Of a stretch of 64,000 nt of DNA, positions 22,433 to 32,058 are shown piece by piece. The translations under genes were made by a program, and so were the position numbers. The notes under the pieces were generated by a model. The model had not been told where the DNA came from and did no database searches. It saw nothing but the letters and a program-made list of their open reading frames with translations. Numbering within the stretch: position 1 is the stretch's first letter; every line of letters starts with the position of its first letter. The DNA is from an uncultured Verrucomicrobia subdivision 3 bacterium. Its GTDB lineage: Bacteria; Verrucomicrobiota; Verrucomicrobiae; Limisphaerales; UBA11358. The stretch spans positions 62,001 to 126,000 of the forward strand of contig CAIXPZ010000311.1 of NCBI GenBank assembly GCA_903921455.1, given 5' to 3'.

Positions 22433-24676
22433 ATGAATTCCCGCTTTCCAAAGCTGCTCCTCGCCGGCGTCGTCGCAAGTCGGGCGATTTCTTTTTCGCT
22501 CCACGGCGAAGTTGTCACCGCCACCATCCAAACGCCGCCGCCCGCCGAGACCGGCTACTTCAAACTCGGCACGACCCGGAACCCCGCCGGCCATGAGATC
22601 GGCGTGAACAGCCGCAGCCTGCTGTTCGACGGCCAGCCGGTGTTTCCGGTGATGGGCGAATTTCATTACTCCCGCACGCCGGCCAGCGAGTGGCGCGAGG
22701 AACTGCTCAAGATGAAAGCCGGCGGCGTGGACATCGTGGCGACGTATGTGTTCTGGATCCATCACGAGGAAGTCGAAGGCGAGTGGGATTGGAGCGGCCA
22801 GCGCGACTTGAAAAAGTTTCTCCAGACCTGTCAGGACGTCGGTTTGAAAGTCGTGGTCCGCTGCGGCCCGTGGTGTCACGGCGAAGTCCGCAACGGCGGT
22901 TTGCCCGACTGGGTGCAGGCGCACAAAGATTGGAAGCTGCGCTCGACCGACACCCACTTTCTTGCCGCGACGAAAATTCTTTACGGCGAAATCGCCAAAC
23001 AACTGGAAGGCGAACGGTGGAAGGACGGCGGCCCGGTCATCGGCATCCAGGTGGACAATGAATTCGGCGGTTCGCCGAATTATCTGATGGCGCTGAAGAA
23101 GCTCGCGATGGCCGCGGGCATGGACGTGCCGCTTTACATCAAGACGGGCTGGCCGCCGATGAAGACACCGGTGCCGACCGGCGAATTGCTGCCGCTATTC
23201 GGCGCCTATCCCGACGGCTTTTGGAGCCGCAGCCTGCAGCCGATGGACGGGGCCGCGTGGGAAAACTTCACCTTCCGCATCACGCGCACCGACACAGGCA
23301 TCGGCAACGACACTTTGAAGATGGCCAAGGACGGCGACACCGCCGGCACGGAGAAATATCCGCACCTGACCTGCGAAATCGGCGGCGGCATGCCCGCCTC
23401 GTATCACCGCCGCATGAACTATGACCCGCGCGACGTCGAGGCGAACGTGCTGACGCAGCTCGGGGGCGGCAGCAGTTTGATCGGCTACTACATGTATCAC
23501 GGCGGGCAGAACCCGGAAGGCAAGCGGTCCACGCTGCAGGAATCGACGGCGACCGGCTATCCCAACGATCTGCCGGTGAAATCGTATGACTTCAACGCGC
23601 CGCTGGGCGAATTCGGCCAGATCAATCCGCAATACTACTGGCTGCGCCGGCTGCACCTGTTCCTCCACGACTCCGGCGCGGCGCTGGCGCAAATGCCAAC
23701 GACGCTGCCAGCCGGGCGCGTGGCGGGCAAAAATGATTTCAACACGCTGCGGTGGGCGGTGCGCTCGGATGGCAACAGCGGCTACGTGTTCGTGAACAAC
23801 TACCAGCGCCTGCAGCCGCTGCCCGCCAAGCCGGATGTGCAATTCCGAATAAACCTTCCCGGCGGCGAACTGGTCTTCCCGCAAACGCCGGTGACCATTC
23901 CGGCGGACGCATTTTTCTTCTGGCCGTTCAACCTCGACCTCGGCGGAGCAAAGCTGAGCTACGCCACGGCGCAGCCAATCTGCCGCGCGGGCGACACTTT
24001 CTACTTTGCCGAAACACCCGGCGTAACAGCGGATTTTGCGTTTGATCCGCAAACCCTGACCAGCAAGCAATCCACTTTCTACGATTGGAAGGCGGGACAA
24101 GAACACGCCATCGAGTTGAAGACGCGCACCGGACACTCCATTCAAGTTGTTCTTTTGCGAGAGCCCGATTCGCTCCTCGCGCAAAAAACTGCGGATGGCA
24201 AAAGCCTCACATTTCAAAAGACGCCGGCCATTCCCGTCACCGAGGTCAAGGCGGCGCAGGTGCGTTCCGCCGGCGCCGCGCGCGAGATTCCCCTGGGCGG
24301 CAAATCGCATATCGCCATCGCCCCGAACGATGCCGACTTCACCAACGCCGCCGCATGGAAAATCCAACTGCCGGCGACGCTGGACCGGAAAAGAAACCCC
24401 CTGCTCCGCATCCGCTACGTCGGCGACGCGGCGCGGTTGACGCTGAACGGCAAACTGCTCGACGACAATTTCTATGCCGGACGCGAATTCGACCTGGGCT
24501 TGAAGCGCTATGCACCGGAGATTCTCACCGGCGAGCTGCGGCTGGAGATTCTACCATTGCGCAAAGACGCGCCGATCTTTCTCGAGCCGAAAGCGCGGCC
24601 GGATTTCGGCACAAATGCCAGTTTGGTGAAACTTCAGTCCGCGGAAATCGTCAATCAGATTGAATTTGGAAAATAA
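22433..24676 (+). CDS. GH35-family beta-galactosidase, exported
   Basis: A 747-residue glycoside hydrolase. A basic start and the hydrophobic LLLAGVVASRAISFSL form the export signal. The barrel begins FDGQPVFPVMGEFHYSRTPASEWREELLKMKAGGVDIVATYVFW, typical of GH35. The acid/base Glu lies in GIQVDNEFGG (about residue 209) and the nucleophile in LTCEIGGGM (about residue 315). Beta domains follow to the end. I prefer the ATG at 22433 over the GTG just before it. It is the first gene of a tight operon: the next ATG lies 22 bases after its stop. The family removes terminal beta-galactose or related sugars. Confidence 0.88.
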   Translation: MNSRFPKLLLAGVVASRAISFSLHGEVVTATIQTPPPAETGYFKLGTTRNPAGHEIGVNSRSLLFDGQPVFPVMGEFHYSRTPASEWREELLKMKAGGVDIVATYVFWIHHEEVEGEWDWSGQRDLKKFLQTCQDVGLKVVVRCGPWCHGEVRNGGLPDWVQAHKDWKLRSTDTHFLAATKILYGEIAKQLEGERWKDGGPVIGIQVDNEFGGSPNYLMALKKLAMAAGMDVPLYIKTGWPPMKTPVPTGELLPLFGAYPDGFWSRSLQPMDGAAWENFTFRITRTDTGIGNDTLKMAKDGDTAGTEKYPHLTCEIGGGMPASYHRRMNYDPRDVEANVLTQLGGGSSLIGYYMYHGGQNPEGKRSTLQESTATGYPNDLPVKSYDFNAPLGEFGQINPQYYWLRRLHLFLHDSGAALAQMPTTLPAGRVAGKNDFNTLRWAVRSDGNSGYVFVNNYQRLQPLPAKPDVQFRINLPGGELVFPQTPVTIPADAFFFWPFNLDLGGAKLSYATAQPICRAGDTFYFAETPGVTADFAFDPQTLTSKQSTFYDWKAGQEHAIELKTRTGHSIQVVLLREPDSLLAQKTADGKSLTFQKTPAIPVTEVKAAQVRSAGAAREIPLGGKSHIAIAPNDADFTNAAAWKIQLPATLDRKRNPLLRIRYVGDAARLTLNGKLLDDNFYAGREFDLGLKRYAPEILTGELRLEILPLRKDAPIFLEPKARPDFGTNASLVKLQSAEIVNQIEFGK

Positions 24677-24698
24677 ATCTGTTCCCATCCCCGTTCGC

Positions 24699-26951
24699 AT
24701 GAAACATAAAATTGTTGCCGTGGTTCTTTTCGCGCTGGCCGGTGCCGCCAGCCTGTTCGCTGCTGATTTGACCCTGTGGTATCAGCAACCCGCCGCCGAC
24801 AAAAAGCCGATGAACGAGGCGCTGCCCATCGGCAACGGACGCATGGGCGCGCTGGTCTTTGGCTCGCCACAACGCGAGCGCATCAGCATGAATGAGAGCA
24901 GCCTCTGGACCGGCGGCGAAAATCCCACCGGCAATTACGCCACGATGGGCGCCTATCAGGTGCTCGGCAACGTGTTCGTAAATCTTGCCAACGAAGGCAA
25001 CGTGACGGATTACCGGCGCGATTTGGATCTGGCGACGGCGCTGGCGCACGTCAGCTATGGGTTCAACGGGGCGAAGTTCCAGCGCGAGTTTTTTTGCAGC
25101 CACCCGGCAGAGGTGCTCGCGGCCCGGTTCACGGTGGACCAGCCCGCCAGCTACACCGGCAGCCTGGAACTGGTAGACACCCATAACGCAAAACTGACCG
25201 CGGCCGGCAACCGGCTCACCGCGGCCGGCACCTTGAGCAACGGCATGAAATTCGAGTGGCAGCTGCTCGTGCAGAATCAGGGCGGCACCATCGCGCTGGT
25301 GACGGACACCAATGCAACGCGGATCGAATTCAAGGGCTGCGATAGTCTCACGCTGTTGATCGCGGCGGGCACGGATTATATTTTCGACCACACCAAGAAA
25401 TATCAAGGCGAAGATCCGCATGCGCGCGTGACGGCGCAACTGGACGCGGCGGCGCAAAAAAGTTTTGCCGACCTGAAGGCGGAACACCTCCAGGATTTTC
25501 AAACCTGGTTTGATCGCGTCAGCGCGAACTTCGGCAACTCCAGCGCCGCGCAAACCGCGCTGCCCACGGACAAGCGCAAGCTGGAAGCGTTCAAGACCGT
25601 CGATCCCGGACTTGAGGCGCTGCTGTTTCAATATGGCCGATATCTGCTGATCTCCTGTTCGCGCCCCGGCGGCCTGCCCGCAAATCTGCAGGGATTGTGG
25701 AACGACAACAATAGTCCCCCGTGGCACAGCGATTATCACGCGAACATCAACATCCAGATGAATTACTGGCCCGCCGAGGTCGGCAACCTCGGCGAATGCC
25801 ACACGCCGCTGTTTGATTTGCTCGCGAGCCAGATTCCCGCGTGGCGCGAGGCGACGACCAAAGCGAAGGATTTCCGTCTGGCGGACGGCCGTTTCACCCA
25901 GCGCGGCTTTGCCGTCCGCACCTCGCACAACATCACCGGCGGCATGGGCTGGAAGTGGGACAAGACAGCGAATGCCTGGTATTGCCAGCACCTGTGGGAG
26001 CATTATGCGTTCGGCCTGGATAAAAAGTATCTCCGCGAGGTCGCCTATCCGATCATGAAGGAGACCTGCGAGTTTTGGGAAGACCACCTGAAAACACTGC
26101 CGGATGGGAAACTGGTCATCCCCAATGCCTGGTCGCCGGAACACGGCCCGGACGAGGACGGCGTCACATACAGCCAGGAAATCGTCTGGGACCTGTTCAA
26201 TAATTACGTGCAAGCGGCCGAGGCACTGGGCCTGGATAAAAAGAATCGCACCAAAATCGCCGGGCTGCGCGACCGGCTGGTCGCGCCGGCCGTGGGGAGC
26301 TGGGGTCAGCTCAAGGAGTGGATGATCGAGAAGACCGGCACCAACGCCATCGCCAAAAATCCCGAGCTCGACACACCCAACGACCATCACCGCCACACGT
26401 CGCATCTCTTCGCCGTGTATCCCGGCACGCAGATCAGCGTGACCAGGACGCCGGAACTGGCCAAGGCGGCGAAAGTGTCGCTCGACGCCCGCGGCATTGC
26501 CGATGACAGCGACGTGCGCGAATGGTCCTTCGCCTGGCGCACGGCGCTCTATGCGCGGCTGCGCGATGCGGAACACGCGCACCAGATGTTGCAGCAGCTT
26601 CTCTCCGACCGGAACACCTGCGTCAATCTGTTCGGCCTGCATCCGCCGATGCAGATTGACGGCAACTTCGGCGCGACCGCCGGCATCGCCGAGATGCTGG
26701 TGCAATCACAGGCCGGCGACATCGAATTGCTCCCCGCCCTGCCCGCCGCGTGGCCGACCGGGAAAATTTCCGGTCTCCGCGCGCGCGGCGGTTACGAGGT
26801 CGGCGTGGAATGGAAGGAGGGCAAACTCCTGTCCGCCACCGTGAAAAACATCAGCGGCAGCGGCCCGGTGACCTTGCGCTACGGCAGCCGGACCGCGACC
26901 ATCAATCTCCCGCGCGGCACGGAAAAAACCCTGGGTGCCGGGCTGGAATAA
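24699..26951 (+). CDS. GH95-family alpha-L-fucosidase (or alpha-L-galactosidase), exported
   Basis: A 750-residue enzyme that inverts the linkage while removing alpha-1,2-type fucose. MKHKIVAVVLFALAGAASLFA is a clean Sec signal. GH95 hallmarks: LWYQQPAADKKPMNEALPIGNGRMGALVFG and ISMNESSLWTGG at the N-terminal beta domain, GRYLLISCSRPGGLPANLQGLWNDNNSPPWHSDYHANINIQMNYW in the toroid, with the Asn and Asp residues used in catalysis, and AWSPEHGPDEDGVTYSQEIVWDLF. The end HPPMQIDGNFGATAGIAEML is also typical. It stands between the GH35 gene and the heparinase-like gene. Fucose or L-galactose cannot be separated by reading alone. Confidence 0.9.
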   Translation: MKHKIVAVVLFALAGAASLFAADLTLWYQQPAADKKPMNEALPIGNGRMGALVFGSPQRERISMNESSLWTGGENPTGNYATMGAYQVLGNVFVNLANEGNVTDYRRDLDLATALAHVSYGFNGAKFQREFFCSHPAEVLAARFTVDQPASYTGSLELVDTHNAKLTAAGNRLTAAGTLSNGMKFEWQLLVQNQGGTIALVTDTNATRIEFKGCDSLTLLIAAGTDYIFDHTKKYQGEDPHARVTAQLDAAAQKSFADLKAEHLQDFQTWFDRVSANFGNSSAAQTALPTDKRKLEAFKTVDPGLEALLFQYGRYLLISCSRPGGLPANLQGLWNDNNSPPWHSDYHANINIQMNYWPAEVGNLGECHTPLFDLLASQIPAWREATTKAKDFRLADGRFTQRGFAVRTSHNITGGMGWKWDKTANAWYCQHLWEHYAFGLDKKYLREVAYPIMKETCEFWEDHLKTLPDGKLVIPNAWSPEHGPDEDGVTYSQEIVWDLFNNYVQAAEALGLDKKNRTKIAGLRDRLVAPAVGSWGQLKEWMIEKTGTNAIAKNPELDTPNDHHRHTSHLFAVYPGTQISVTRTPELAKAAKVSLDARGIADDSDVREWSFAWRTALYARLRDAEHAHQMLQQLLSDRNTCVNLFGLHPPMQIDGNFGATAGIAEMLVQSQAGDIELLPALPAAWPTGKISGLRARGGYEVGVEWKEGKLLSATVKNISGSGPVTLRYGSRTATINLPRGTEKTLGAGLE

Positions 26952-26954
26952 TTT

Positions 26955-28793
26955 GTGAAACTCAAACTCGTTCTCGCGCTGCTCTGGCTGGCCAGCGTCC
27001 CGCTGCGGGCGGCCAACACGGCCCCCACGGATATTCTCGCCGGGCTGCGGCCGGAACATCCGCGGCTGATCATCACCACGCCCATGTGGGATAATTTGCG
27101 CAGCCAGCGCACGAGCGACCCCGAACTGGACAAGCTGCTCAACCGCATTGTCAGCGATGCGCGGACGGTGCTGAATGACCCGCCGCTGGTTTACAAGAAG
27201 GAAGGCATCCGCCTGCTGGCGGTTTCGCGCGAGACGCTGCGGCATGTCCAGCTGTGCAGTTTTGCCTACTGGATCACGGGCGAGAAAGTTTTTCTCGACC
27301 GCGCGGAAAAAGATCTGCTCACCGTCGCCGCGTTCGCCGACTGGAATCCCCCGCACTTTCTCGACACCGCCGAGATGACCGCCGCCGTGGCGCTCGGCTA
27401 TGACTGGCTGTTCGACGCGCTGCCCGCCGCCACGCGCGCCACGCTGCATCAGGCGATTCTCGACAAGGGGCTTAAGCCCGGCCTCACCGGCCACAACTCC
27501 TGGTATAAGGCGACGATGAACTGGAATCAGGTCTGCATCGGCGGCCTCACGCTGGGCGCGCTGGCCGTGGCGGAGGAAAATCCCGATGTCGCCCGCGAAT
27601 TCCTGACGCTCGCGCGGAAGAACAATCCCAACGGCCTCAAACCCTACGCGCCCATCGGCATTTACCCCGAGGGCCCGGGCTATTGGAACTACGGCACGAC
27701 GTATCAGGTGCTCATGGTGTCCGCGCTGCAAACCGCGCTGGGCACGGATTGGAATCTGCCCACGGCGCCCGGGTTCCTCGCCAGCGCGGCGGCGCTCGTG
27801 GAGCAGACCGGCCCGACCGGGCGGCCGTTCAATTTCTCCGACGGCGGGGATGGCGTCGCGTTTGAACCCACGCTGTTCTGGTTCGCGCAGCGGCTCCATT
27901 ATCCGGCGCTGGTTTATTTCCAACACCAGCTGCTCCAGCAAAAACTCGCCCACCCGCCGGGCGAAGACAAGGACGACGGCATTTCCCCGCTGCTCGCCAT
28001 CTGGATCGGCGGCCTGCCCCAAACCATTCCGGTGCCCACGCTGCCACTCGCCTGGCGCGGCGACGGCGCGAATCCCGTGGGCGTCTTCCGCAGTTCGTGG
28101 ACGGATACCAACGCCCTCTTCCTCGCTTTCAAGGGCGGCTCGGCCGGTCTCAACCACGCGCACATGGACGCCGGCTCCTTCGTGCTGGACGCCGACGGCG
28201 TGCGCTGGGCGACCGACCTCGGCGCGCAAAGTTATTATTCCATCGAATCCAAAGGCTGGGCGCTGTTCAACCGCGCGCAGAACAGCGACCGCTGGCGCGT
28301 GTATCGCCTGAATAATTTCAGCCACAACACCCTGACCATCGGCGGCCAGCTCCACAAGGTCACCGGCGACGCGCGCATCATCAGCTTCACCGCCAACAGC
28401 GCCACCGTGAACCTCACGGCCGTCTTCGCGGGCCAGGCGGGCAGCGTTCTGCGCCGCTTCCGCGTCAGCGACCCGCGCACGGTCACCATCCGCGACGACA
28501 TTGGCACGGCCAAACCCGGCCTCGCCGTGCGCTGGCAGATGGTCACGCACGCCAAGATCAGCGTGAATAAAAATCAGGCGACGCTCCGGCTGGACGGCAA
28601 GACGCTGTCCGCCAAAATCCTGGCGCCCGCCGACGCGCAGTTCGAGATCGCCAGCGCGCAGCCGCCGGACGACGGCGTGAACCAGCGGAATCCCAACACG
28701 CAAATCCTCACGGTGAACACCGCCGTGCCGGACAGCGGCTCGCTCGCCCTGGAAATCCAGCTCCAGCCCGAGGCGGACGCCGCCACCCGCTGA
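26955..28793 (+). CDS. heparinase II/III-like polysaccharide lyase, exported
   Basis: A 612-residue protein starting with GTG, three bases after the GH95 stop. The Sec signal is MKLKLVLALLWLASVPLRAA. An alpha-toroid follows (residues 30-370, e.g. AAVALGYDWLFDALP and NSWYKATMNWNQVCIGGLTLGAL), then a beta-sandwich whose opening GGSAGLNHAHMDAGSFVLDADGVRWATDLG, with its His and Asp residues, is the classic heparinase II/III motif. Such lyases cut uronate-containing chains by beta-elimination. Its neighbours suggest a fucosylated, galactose- and uronate-containing substrate. No SusCD-like transporter or sulfatase lies next to it. Confidence 0.82.
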   Translation: MKLKLVLALLWLASVPLRAANTAPTDILAGLRPEHPRLIITTPMWDNLRSQRTSDPELDKLLNRIVSDARTVLNDPPLVYKKEGIRLLAVSRETLRHVQLCSFAYWITGEKVFLDRAEKDLLTVAAFADWNPPHFLDTAEMTAAVALGYDWLFDALPAATRATLHQAILDKGLKPGLTGHNSWYKATMNWNQVCIGGLTLGALAVAEENPDVAREFLTLARKNNPNGLKPYAPIGIYPEGPGYWNYGTTYQVLMVSALQTALGTDWNLPTAPGFLASAAALVEQTGPTGRPFNFSDGGDGVAFEPTLFWFAQRLHYPALVYFQHQLLQQKLAHPPGEDKDDGISPLLAIWIGGLPQTIPVPTLPLAWRGDGANPVGVFRSSWTDTNALFLAFKGGSAGLNHAHMDAGSFVLDADGVRWATDLGAQSYYSIESKGWALFNRAQNSDRWRVYRLNNFSHNTLTIGGQLHKVTGDARIISFTANSATVNLTAVFAGQAGSVLRRFRVSDPRTVTIRDDIGTAKPGLAVRWQMVTHAKISVNKNQATLRLDGKTLSAKILAPADAQFEIASAQPPDDGVNQRNPNTQILTVNTAVPDSGSLALEIQLQPEADAATR

Positions 28794-28820
28794 GCCGGCC
28801 CGGCCCCGCGAACGGCGGGC

Positions 28821-29519
28821 CTATTGCAAGGCGCTGGTGAAGAAAGCCATTCCGGCATCCATTTGGTAATGCGTGAGCTGGCTGAGCTGATTCGTGCGAT
28901 CCACGAATTTCCGGATGCTCCCATCGGAAAAAAGCGTGTTGTAATAACCATCCTGGTGGCAGCGCGGCGCGCCAAAGAACGTGCCCAAATAAACCCCGTC
29001 CTCCCCGCTGTCCTTGAAGAAAACATCGGCGGCCAGACAGAACGGCGCGTTGGTCCAATTCAGCTTGCGCGGGCCGAGATAGACGTAGGAATCCTCGACA
29101 TACGCGTTCGCCACATTCCACGAAGACCAGCCGAGCCCGGGATAGCCCGCCTGCGAAAAACGCCCTGACTTGCGCGACGGGCAAAAAGGCACCCCGGGCG
29201 ATTCCGGCAGGAGTTTCTGCTTCATCATAATGCCGATGCCCACGGGATAACCGGCGTAGAGAATATTGGCGAAGGTCAAGGTGGGCTCGTTCACCGGATG
29301 ATTAGCCGGCGTCCAGTAACCCATGGGGAGCCAATTATTATTGTCGTCGGCATACACGAGGGTGGCCAGCCCCGTCTGACGCAGATTGCTCATGCAATTC
29401 ACCCGCCACGCCCGCTCCTTCGCCTTGCTCAATGCGGGCAGCAGCAGCGCGGCAAGTATCGCAATGATGGCGATCACCACCAGCAGCTCGATGAGCGTGA
29501 ATGCCCGCTTACCCTTCAT
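28821..29519 (-). CDS. prepilin-type cleavage/methylation domain protein
   Basis: A 232-residue secreted protein. [37 protein letters not shown] is a textbook type IV pilin-like signal and helix of the kind found in dozens of copies in Verrucomicrobiota and Planctomycetota. [21 protein letters not shown] and the late [13 protein letters not shown] follow, the DUF1559-like pattern. It faces the heparinase-like gene tail to tail (27 bases) and probably shares the region's glycan theme, but its function is unknown. Confidence 0.85.
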   Translation of the reverse strand: MKGKRAFTLIELLVVIAIIAILAALLLPALSKAKERAWRVNCMSNLRQTGLATLVYADDNNNWLPMGYWTPANHPVNEPTLTFANILYAGYPVGIGIMMKQKLLPESPGVPFCPSRKSGRFSQAGYPGLGWSSWNVANAYVEDSYVYLGPRKLNWTNAPFCLAADVFFKDSGEDGVYLGTFFGAPRCHQDGYYNTLFSDGSIRKFVDRTNQLSQLTHYQMDAGMAFFTSALQ

Positions 29520-29627
29520 CTGCTAACTAAGCTAGCCACCCCCGGCCATTAGTCAATGTTTCAGCCGGCCACGGGCTTCGGATTGCTTTGGGCCGGCCGG
29601 CGGCGTAATCTCCCGAACAATTTTTTT

Positions 29628-30923
29628 ATGAAGATTCTGGTCATCGGCTCCGGCGGCCGCGAGCACGCCCTCGTGTGGAAACTGGCGCAATCCCCCAACG
29701 CCTCGCAGATCTGGTGCGCGCCCGGGAACGCCGGCATCGCGCAGGAGCGGCTCGCCCGCAACGGCGCGGCCGTCGAATGCGTCCACCTCGGTGCCGAAGA
29801 CCTCGCGGGCCTGCTGGCCTTCGCGCAGGAGAAGAAAATGGATCTGGTCGTCGTCGGCCCCGACAATCCGCTGGCGCTCGGCATCGTGGATTTGTTCCAG
29901 GACCGCGGCCTGCGCATCTGGGGCGTGAACCGCAAGGCGGCGCAGTTCGAGTCCTCCAAAGTTTTCTCCCAAAACTTCATGGAGAAATACGGCATCCCCA
30001 CGGCGGCGGCGGGCACTTTTTCCGAGGCCGGGCCGGCCAAGGCCTTTTGCGCCACGCTCGGCGGCAAATGCGTGGTCAAGGCCGACGGCCTCGCGCTGGG
30101 TAAAGGCGTCTTGATTTGCCACACGCAGACCGAGGCCGAAAAGGCCGTGGACGAAATCATGGTCAGCAAAACGTTTGGCGCGGCGGGCGCGAGCGTGGTC
30201 ATCCAGGAATTTCTCGAAGGCACCGAGGTTTCGCTTCACGCGCTGTGCGACGGCAAGACCGCAAAAATTTTCCCGACGTCCCAGGACCACAAGCGCGCGC
30301 TCGACGGCGATCTCGGCTTGAACACCGGCGGCATGGGCACCTACTCACCCACGCCGTTCCTCAACGACGCGCAGCTCGCCGACGTGGCGAAACAGGTGCT
30401 CGCCCCCTTCATGCGCGGCTGCGTGGCCGAGGGCATTGATTATCGCGGCCTGCTTTATCCCGGCGTGATGCTCACGAAGAACGGCCCGAAGATCCTGGAG
30501 TTCAACGCGCGCTTCGGCGACCCGGAGACGCAGGTGTATCTGACGCGGCTGGAAAACGATCTGGTGGAGCTGCTCGCCGCCAGCGTGTGCGGCTCCCTGA
30601 GCTCGCTGGAATTAAAGTGGCGTCCGCTCGCGAGCGTCTGCGTGGTGATGGCCAGCGGCGGCTATCCCGGCAACTACGCGAAGGGGAAAATCATCACCGG
30701 CCTCGACGACGCCAACGCGCTTCCCCACACCAAAGTCTTCCACGCCGGCACGGCGCTGAAAGACGGCCAGATCGTGACGAACGGCGGCCGCGTCCTCGGC
30801 GTGACCGCGCTGGGCGCGGACATCCGCGCCGCGCAAGCCGCCGCGTATGCCGCCGTGGAAAAAATCCACTTCGACGGCGCCCACTTCCGCCGGGATATTG
30901 GCGCGAAGGCGATGGTGGTTTGA
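29628..30923 (+). CDS. purD: phosphoribosylamine-glycine ligase
   Basis: PurD (GAR synthetase) joins glycine to phosphoribosylamine with ATP. MKILVIGSGGREHALVWKLAQS is the diagnostic N-terminus, which fixes the start at 29628. Further blocks: VGPDNPLALGIVDLF, the ATP-grasp region CVVKADGLALGKGVLIC, FLEGTEVSLHALCDG, DGDLGLNTGGMGTYSPTP, and ILEFNARFGDPETQ. 431 residues, normal. nadA starts 31 bases after its stop and is probably cotranscribed. Confidence 0.96.
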   Translation: MKILVIGSGGREHALVWKLAQSPNASQIWCAPGNAGIAQERLARNGAAVECVHLGAEDLAGLLAFAQEKKMDLVVVGPDNPLALGIVDLFQDRGLRIWGVNRKAAQFESSKVFSQNFMEKYGIPTAAAGTFSEAGPAKAFCATLGGKCVVKADGLALGKGVLICHTQTEAEKAVDEIMVSKTFGAAGASVVIQEFLEGTEVSLHALCDGKTAKIFPTSQDHKRALDGDLGLNTGGMGTYSPTPFLNDAQLADVAKQVLAPFMRGCVAEGIDYRGLLYPGVMLTKNGPKILEFNARFGDPETQVYLTRLENDLVELLAASVCGSLSSLELKWRPLASVCVVMASGGYPGNYAKGKIITGLDDANALPHTKVFHAGTALKDGQIVTNGGRVLGVTALGADIRAAQAAAYAAVEKIHFDGAHFRRDIGAKAMVV

Positions 30924-30954
30924 CGGTTTCGCGTCGGACAAGTAACTTTCCACT

Positions 30955-31971
30955 ATGATTGATGTCGTAGAAATGCACCCGCGCGGGGCCATGGCCAAAA
31001 ACCGTTTTGAGCCGCTGGCGCAGGAGATTGCCGCGCTCAAGCGGCGGCTGAACGCCGTCATCCTCGCGCACAATTACCAGGTGCCGGAGATCCAGGACGT
31101 GGCGGATTTCGTGGGCGATTCGCTCGGCCTCGCGCAGCAGGCGGCCAAGACGGATGCGGACGTGATCGTGTTCTGCGGCGTGCATTTCATGGCGGAGACG
31201 GCGAAGATTTTGAACCCCAACAAAATCGTGGTGCTGCCGGACAAGGACGCCGGGTGTTCGCTGGAGGAAAGCTGTCCCGCCCCCGCCCTCGCCAAGTTGC
31301 AGGCCACCAATCCGAATTTCTGGACGATTGCCTACATCAATTGCAGCGCCGCCGTGAAGGCCCTGTGCGATGTCATCGTCACCAGCGGCAACGCGGAGCG
31401 CATCGTCAACGCCGCGCCCCAGGACAAGGATCTGCTCTTCGTGCCGGATGAGAACCTCGGCCAATGGGTGATGGAGCAGACGGGCCGCAAGATGACGCTG
31501 TGGAAGGGCAATTGTTACGCGCACGTGGAGTTCCAGCGCGACCGCGTGCTGGCGGCAAAGCGGCAGTTTCCCGACGCGAAGATCGTGGTGCACCCGGAAA
31601 GTTTGCGCGAGGTGCGCGAACTGGCGGATTCCGTTTGTTCGACGGAGAAGATGATCACGTATTGCCAGACGAGTCCGGCGAAGCGGTTCGTCATCGTGAC
31701 GGAGAGCGGCATCATCCACCGGATGCAGAAGGAGTGTCCGGGCAAGGAATTTCTCTGCGCCCCGACGCAGGACGCGATGCGCGCGCCGACGGACCCGTGC
31801 CATTGCAGCGAGTGCAAATTCATGAAGATGAACACGCTTGAAAAGGTGCGCGACTGCATGAAGCACCTCGCGCCGCGCGTGGAACTGCCGCCGGAAATCA
31901 TCCGGCGCGCACGGCGGCCGATCGAGCGGATGCTGGAGATTTCGGCACGGCCGCTGGAGAACGCGGGGTGA
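30955..31971 (+). CDS. nadA: quinolinate synthase A
   Basis: NadA condenses iminoaspartate with dihydroxyacetone phosphate to quinolinate on a [4Fe-4S] cluster, the second step of NAD synthesis. Seen: LNAVILAHNYQVPEIQDVADFVGDSLGLAQQA, VIVFCGVHFMAETAKIL, DAGCSLEESCP, INCSAAVKALCDV, KMTLWKGNCYAHVEF, VHPES and the late cluster ligands in CHCSECKFMKMNTLEK. 338 residues. No nadB or nadC is adjacent. Confidence 0.95.
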   Translation: MIDVVEMHPRGAMAKNRFEPLAQEIAALKRRLNAVILAHNYQVPEIQDVADFVGDSLGLAQQAAKTDADVIVFCGVHFMAETAKILNPNKIVVLPDKDAGCSLEESCPAPALAKLQATNPNFWTIAYINCSAAVKALCDVIVTSGNAERIVNAAPQDKDLLFVPDENLGQWVMEQTGRKMTLWKGNCYAHVEFQRDRVLAAKRQFPDAKIVVHPESLREVRELADSVCSTEKMITYCQTSPAKRFVIVTESGIIHRMQKECPGKEFLCAPTQDAMRAPTDPCHCSECKFMKMNTLEKVRDCMKHLAPRVELPPEIIRRARRPIERMLEISARPLENAG

Positions 31972-32058
31972 ATGACGAGAGGCAACCGGCGATGGCCGCG
32001 TGTTTTAAAATTTCAGCCGCCCGTCAATCGTTGTTCGCAAATCGCAACCAGACCGCCG

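Noticed and set aside
22403..28703. Long open frames on the minus strand opposite the GH35, GH95 and heparinase-like genes (390, 684 and 665 codons)
   Set aside because: Their translations are rich in Arg, Gly, His and Ala with no family motifs, as is usual for the antisense of GC-rich genes; the plus-strand genes have signals and catalytic motifs.
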